A stretch of 64,000 nucleotides of DNA from CAJLIR01 sp964408085 (GTDB lineage: Bacteria; Bacillota_I; Bacilli_A; RF39; UBA660). Made by a program: the position numbers and the translations under genes. Under the pieces are notes generated by a model. It did not search any database. It was given only the letters and a program-made list of their open reading frames with translations, and was not told where the DNA came from. The stretch spans positions 124,001 to 188,000 of the forward strand of contig CAYOYB010000001.1 in NCBI GenBank assembly GCA_964408085.1, in the 5' to 3' direction. Positions 60,268 to 64,000 of the stretch are shown piece by piece. How positions within the stretch are numbered: the stretch's first letter is position 1; each line of letters starts with the position of its first letter.

Positions 60268-62064
60268 ATGAAAGATAATACCGAACGAGATACTAAAAAG
60301 TCAATTGATAGATTATCAACATTATCATCAGAAGCATCTAACCGTACATTTAGCTTAGTTGATAAAGCAGCAAAAAATATATCCGATTATAATGAAAATA
60401 AAGAATTAGAAAAACAAGTAAATAATGATAATTCTGATTCAGAATCAAGGTTAAAAACGAATGAGAATGTTGATAATAATCCAAACAAATCAACTGAAGA
60501 TGTAAAAATTGATAGTGACTGTAATTCATCAACTAGATTAAAAACTAATATTAATGAAGATAGTAAAAATATTTCTTCAAATGCAGATGAAATAAAATCT
60601 GAAGAAAATACACTTAAAAAAAGTAAGTTAAAAACAGCAATAGAAAAAACGGGCAAGAAAGTATTCAAATTTAATGATAATCAAGGTAAAATCTCTAAAA
60701 CTGTTACTGTTGTTAGTAAAGGTGGAGAAACGGTATCAAAGTTTGGGAAAACATTAGTAAAAACTTCAAGAGAATTAAATAAAGCAATGACTGAAGATGG
60801 TAGTGGTACTGATTATATAAAAGACAAAATTAATCGAAAAGTAAAGACAAAGGTATCTAAAACAGCAAGAAAAGCAACTTCCAAGGTTACTAAAAAACTC
60901 AAGCAAAAGTTTGGAAAAAAATTACTTCAATTAGCTAAAACAGTATTAGTTAAATTGATTAAAATACTAATGTCATTATTTGCAGCACTTGCAGAATTTA
61001 TTATACCAATTGCTCTTGTGGTTATTCTTCTTGCAGCGTTAGGTTCAATATTTGGCTCTAGTTCATCAGATAGTACACTTAATTCATATAAAAAATATAT
61101 GAACTCTATCCAGGAAGAATATGATAAACAAGTAAATACTTTTTTACAAGAAAATCCAGATGGAATAGTAATAGGTGTAAAAGGTAGTTATGGAAAAATA
61201 GATTGGAGAATACCATTATCAATAATGCAGGGAACAATGGCTGATTTAACATTAGATCAAACAGAAAAAGATTTAATTAAAAAGTTTAAAGATGCCAATC
61301 TATTAGAAAAACATGAAATAGTAGATCAGGTAGTTGAAGATACAGATGCAGATGGAAATGTAGTAGAGAAGACAGTGAAAGTTTTAGTAATTACTAACGG
61401 AATGTATGGAGATTATATGGATTGGTGCAAGAATAACTATTCTGCTATATCAGATTTTAATAAAAAGAAAAAAGTATCAGATGGTACTGATACATATTTT
61501 TCTAGCGATCAATTGGAAGTTATACAGATGCTTTATCAATCTGATACCTTTGGAGATTTACTAGGAGATGACTTTAAAACAAAAACTCCAATTTATGGTA
61601 GTACATCTACAAAAGCAGATTTAAATAGTGAAAATTATAATTCAAAAAATATACTTGCAACAAGTGGATTTAAAGGTCAATGTACCTGGTATTCACATGG
61701 TAGAGCATTAGAATTATTTAAAGTTGTACTACCTTCTGGAAACGCTCAAACATGGTTAAATTCAGCAATCACTATGGGGTATGAAACAGGAACACAGCCA
61801 TCTTACAATTCTGTTGTAGTATTAGCAGGACGAAAGTTTGGACACGTAGCATTTGTCGAAGCGTACGATGGTGAAAGTATAACTATTAGTGAAGGTAACA
61901 TTGGTAATCCTTGTAGTAATGATGATACTTGTAATCAAGTAGAATATGCAAATCAACATGCTAATGATTTAGTTAGAACTAAAACTTATAGTTCATTTGA
62001 TGAGTATAGAAAAGCAAGTAAAAGCAGTGGTCTAACAATTGTAGGGTTTATATATCTAAGTTAG
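60268..62064 (+). CDS. CHAP-domain cell-wall hydrolase of the transfer apparatus
   Basis: A 598-residue protein. Residues 1-215 are charged and lie in the cytoplasm. One membrane helix follows at about 230-260 (LIKILMSLFAALAEFIIPIA). The C-terminal CHAP domain has catalytic Cys472 in GQCTWYSHGRAL and His526 in FGHVAFVEA. A middle domain (about 290-440) may fit VirB8/PrgK-like linkers. It should open peptidoglycan for the channel, like PrgK or Tn916 Orf14. It starts two bases after the VirB4 stop. Confidence 0.88.
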   Translation: MKDNTERDTKKSIDRLSTLSSEASNRTFSLVDKAAKNISDYNENKELEKQVNNDNSDSESRLKTNENVDNNPNKSTEDVKIDSDCNSSTRLKTNINEDSKNISSNADEIKSEENTLKKSKLKTAIEKTGKKVFKFNDNQGKISKTVTVVSKGGETVSKFGKTLVKTSRELNKAMTEDGSGTDYIKDKINRKVKTKVSKTARKATSKVTKKLKQKFGKKLLQLAKTVLVKLIKILMSLFAALAEFIIPIALVVILLAALGSIFGSSSSDSTLNSYKKYMNSIQEEYDKQVNTFLQENPDGIVIGVKGSYGKIDWRIPLSIMQGTMADLTLDQTEKDLIKKFKDANLLEKHEIVDQVVEDTDADGNVVEKTVKVLVITNGMYGDYMDWCKNNYSAISDFNKKKKVSDGTDTYFSSDQLEVIQMLYQSDTFGDLLGDDFKTKTPIYGSTSTKADLNSENYNSKNILATSGFKGQCTWYSHGRALELFKVVLPSGNAQTWLNSAITMGYETGTQPSYNSVVVLAGRKFGHVAFVEAYDGESITISEGNIGNPCSNDDTCNQVEYANQHANDLVRTKTYSSFDEYRKASKSSGLTIVGFIYLS

Positions 62065-62084
62065 AAAGGTAAAAAGGAGAAAAT

Positions 62085-62501
62085 ATGAATAAAAAGAAAT
62101 TGATAGTTTTATTAATAGTTGTTTTTATTATTAGTAGTATTATATCAGTGTTATTTAATTATAGGGATATTAAAAGGAATATAGCTATTACTCAAGAGGA
62201 GCAAAAAGAACAACAGGAGTATGAAGAAAGATTAAAACAGGATTTGATAAGTCCTGTTTTAATTTTGAAGCAAGATAAACTTATTATGTATCAAGGAGAT
62301 GAAATTAATTATAAATCATTTATCAAAAAAGCTACAGATAATTTAGAAGGTGATTTAACTGAAAAAGTTAAATATACAGAAATAGATACTTCTCAACCTG
62401 GTGAATTTTATATTGATTATGAAGTAAGCGATTCAGCTTCTAATGTAATCAAGGCAAGGTTATTAGTAATAATTCGTGAGAAACCAAATTTTAAAAATTA
62501 A
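62085..62501 (+). CDS. Membrane-anchored DUF5011/Ig-like protein 1
   Basis: A 138-residue protein with one N-terminal helix (LIVLLIVVFIISSIISVLF), a short coiled-coil (EEQKEQQEYEERLKQ) and an Ig-like domain of the DUF5011 type (LTEKVKYTEIDTSQPGEFYI, then YEVSDSASN). It is paralogous to the domain in the next gene. It may be a surface component of the mating apparatus. Confidence 0.75.
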   Translation: MNKKKLIVLLIVVFIISSIISVLFNYRDIKRNIAITQEEQKEQQEYEERLKQDLISPVLILKQDKLIMYQGDEINYKSFIKKATDNLEGDLTEKVKYTEIDTSQPGEFYIDYEVSDSASNVIKARLLVIIREKPNFKN

Positions 62502-62527
62502 TTTTTATATAAGAGAGGTGATGGAAT

Positions 62528-63277
62528 ATGACTGATGAACAACTATTAGTGATGTATCAAAAATATAAGAAAAAAAGAATTGTGATTATTAGCTTAATAA
62601 TAGCAATAATTATCATTTCTATATTTGTATATTTAGGTATCAGTAATACTTCATCGAAAGATAAAGTTGAAACTAATAAACCTACTAACAATGAAGTTAT
62701 TAAAGATAAAACAGCACCAAAAATAAAATTGAATACTGATAGCATTGAAATCACGAAAGGGGGTGATATAGACTATTTAAAATATATTGAAAGTGTTATA
62801 GATGATACAGATGGTGACTTAACGGATAAGATTACTTATGTTGAGATAGATACTTCATTAGTTGGAGAACAAAGTATTATATATAGTGTTTCCGATTCTT
62901 CAGGAAACATATCCCAAGAAATAATTAAAGTTAATATTTTGGAAAATAAGATATCAGTTGAAGAATCTCCACAACAAACTTTCTCCCCTAAAAAAGAAGA
63001 ACCAAAACAAGAAGAACCTAAGTCTTCTAGTGATTCAGGTTCTGTGAACAATACAGCACCATCTAATAAAAACGAAATTCCATCTAGTAATGAAACACCT
63101 ACAAATCCATCGATGGAGAAAATTGAAAAATATTTTCTGTTTTCTGATGGATATACAATGTTAAATGTTTCAGATGCTTGTGCTACGGAATTAAAGAAAA
63201 CAAATAGAACAGGTATGTGTAGTCCTATTCAGGATGAAAATGGAATCTATTTAGGTATGAAGTTAGTAGTAGAGTAA
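62528..63277 (+). CDS. Membrane-anchored DUF5011/Ig-like protein 2
   Basis: A 249-residue protein. A membrane helix (IVIISLIIAIIIISIFVYLG, about 18-37) is followed by a DUF5011-type domain (LTDKITYVEIDTSLVGEQSI, then YSVSDSSGNIS), a Pro/Glu/Ser linker and a C-terminal domain with two cysteines (DACATELKKTNRTGMCSPIQ). It shares the domain with 62085 and 27501. AGAGAGGTG precedes the ATG. Confidence 0.75.
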   Translation: MTDEQLLVMYQKYKKKRIVIISLIIAIIIISIFVYLGISNTSSKDKVETNKPTNNEVIKDKTAPKIKLNTDSIEITKGGDIDYLKYIESVIDDTDGDLTDKITYVEIDTSLVGEQSIIYSVSDSSGNISQEIIKVNILENKISVEESPQQTFSPKKEEPKQEEPKSSSDSGSVNNTAPSNKNEIPSSNETPTNPSMEKIEKYFLFSDGYTMLNVSDACATELKKTNRTGMCSPIQDENGIYLGMKLVVE

Positions 63278-63292
63278 TTTTTTTACACTATT

Positions 63293-63310
63293 AGTTTACT
63301 AGTGTAGACT
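63293..63310. promoter_or_regulatory. ICE operator F
   Basis: AGTTTA-CTAGTG-TAGACT. It starts 3 bases after a TACACT -10 box (63284-63289), the same geometry as operator E. The stretch from here to the next ATG closely matches 56059-56101. Confidence 0.78.
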
Positions 63311-63336
63311 ACAAAAAAATAGAAAAGGAGAAAATT

Positions 63337-63744
63337 ATGAAAAACGATGTTGTATTATTAGCAAGTATTATTAAAAAAAGGAGAATTACACTTGGATATA
63401 GTTTAAGAAGTTTAGCAAAAGAAGTAGGAATAAGCCATACAGAACTTGCACGTATAGAAAATGGCAATAGAACTAATTTTAGTTTGGTGGTTATTGCTAG
63501 ACTATGTGAGATTCTAAAACTTGATTTTATAAATTTACTAACAATTACTGGATATATACCATCAAATAGTCAGATCAATAATTATTTTGAAAATTATGAT
63601 ACAGATGAAGAAGAATATGAAGATGACTATGATTATGATGATGAAGAAATAGATGATATTATAGATTTTGATTTTACTATTGAAATCAATTTAGAAGAAA
63701 ATGAAATGTATATTACATTAAAGTTAGCTAATGATTGGGAGTAA
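63337..63744 (+). CDS. XRE-family regulator with acidic tail
   Basis: A 135-residue protein. The N-terminal helix-turn-helix is YSLRSLAKEVGISHTELARI followed by ENGNRTNFSLVVI (about residues 18-55). The C-terminal third is very acidic (DTDEEEYEDDYDYDDEEIDD). It is the first gene of the unit after operator F and is preceded by the same AAAAGGAG leader as the gene at 56101. It may feed back on the element's own regulation. Confidence 0.8.
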   Translation: MKNDVVLLASIIKKRRITLGYSLRSLAKEVGISHTELARIENGNRTNFSLVVIARLCEILKLDFINLLTITGYIPSNSQINNYFENYDTDEEEYEDDYDYDDEEIDDIIDFDFTIEINLEENEMYITLKLANDWE

Positions 63745-63747
63745 CTT

Positions 63748-64000
63748 ATGAAAAATATTTTAACTGAAGCAGAAATCAATGCAATTAAAGAGAAATATAT
63801 ACCAGGTACAAAATTAAAACTTTTAGAAGATACGAAAGAAGAACCTTATCATCCAATTAAAGCAGGTGAAATTGGAACAGTCGATCATGTTGATGATATA
63901 GGAACTATTCATATAAATTGGGAAAACGGAAGACAGTTTGGTATAATACCTGAAGTCGATAGTTTTGAAATAATCTCAGTACCAGAAAAAATTAAAGTTA
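63748..64000 (+). CDS. DUF4314-like protein (3' end outside the window)
   Basis: An open frame of 84 codons without a stop. MKNILTEAEINAIKEKYIPG is followed by TKLKLLEDTKEEPYHPIKAG and GTVDHVDDIGTIHINWENGR, a small SH3-like beta fold typical of DUF4314 proteins on Gram-positive mobile elements. It starts three bases after the preceding gene. Function unknown. Confidence 0.75.
   Translation, partial: MKNILTEAEINAIKEKYIPGTKLKLLEDTKEEPYHPIKAGEIGTVDHVDDIGTIHINWENGRQFGIIPEVDSFEIISVPEKIKV

Noticed and set aside
1..64000. Use of genetic code 4 (TGA as Trp), suggested by the extreme AT content
   Set aside because: Tryptophan is encoded by TGG throughout, and several genes end at TGA with the next gene starting in the overlap (for example 25853-25856), so TGA is a stop.

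Overview
The window is AT-rich, uses the standard genetic code (TGA is a stop, for example at 25854-25856 and 39817-39819) and looks like a low-GC Bacillota chromosome. The order rpmJ-rpsM-rpsK-rpoA-rplQ without rpsD, the pair hpf-secA, a CotZ-like coat protein next to a LysM protein, and an Agr-type quorum-sensing locus fit a spore-forming or formerly spore-forming member of the Bacilli. No tRNA, rRNA or CRISPR array was seen.

Bases 1-20977 are chromosome. They hold the end of the ribosomal protein/RNA polymerase alpha operon (1-2230), a short-chain dehydrogenase, a COG2509-type flavoprotein, a DUF368/PopT-type lipid-carrier transporter, an HTH-metallophosphoesterase, an acidic membrane protein with a zinc ribbon, the coat and LysM proteins, a thioredoxin-like lipoprotein with a ClpA/B-like ATPase, a calcium-type P-type ATPase, and a complete agr locus. 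In that locus agrA and agrC are on the plus strand and agrB and agrD converge on them from the minus strand. A 39-codon agrD-like gene (16508-16627, minus) is too short for ordinary gene calling. A cold-shock protein, hpf and secA follow.

From about 21.0 kb to the right edge lies an integrative and conjugative element (ICE) inserted just after secA, where many Firmicutes carry prfB. Its left end has a tyrosine integrase preceded by TTTGTCTACG repeats, a replication-initiator-like protein and a Cro/CI-type regulator. Small genes follow, with a MazF toxin, a second cold-shock protein and an ArpU-like regulator. Cargo at 27.5-40.8 kb comprises a CAP-domain protein, membrane-anchored HTH regulators, secreted proteins, an S1-like serine protease, a degenerate kinase-receiver protein, and a small secreted protein followed by a six-gene ABC-type membrane cluster. 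The transfer module at 41.0-64.0 kb holds two giant surface proteins, a primase, a PcfB-like protein, the VirD4 coupling ATPase, HU, a pilin-like small protein, VirB6-like, PrgI, VirB4 and CHAP proteins and accessory membrane proteins. No relaxase or oriT was recognised, and the right end lies outside the window.

The element appears to be wired together by one operator, AGTYTA-CTAGTR-TARACT, found six times: twice beside the Cro/CI-type gene, twice before the small-gene/MazF operon, once before the mating-channel operon (56059) and once before a second HTH gene (63293). Several promoters run almost directly into an intrinsic terminator or a very short leader ORF, which suggests conditional termination as a second layer of control.
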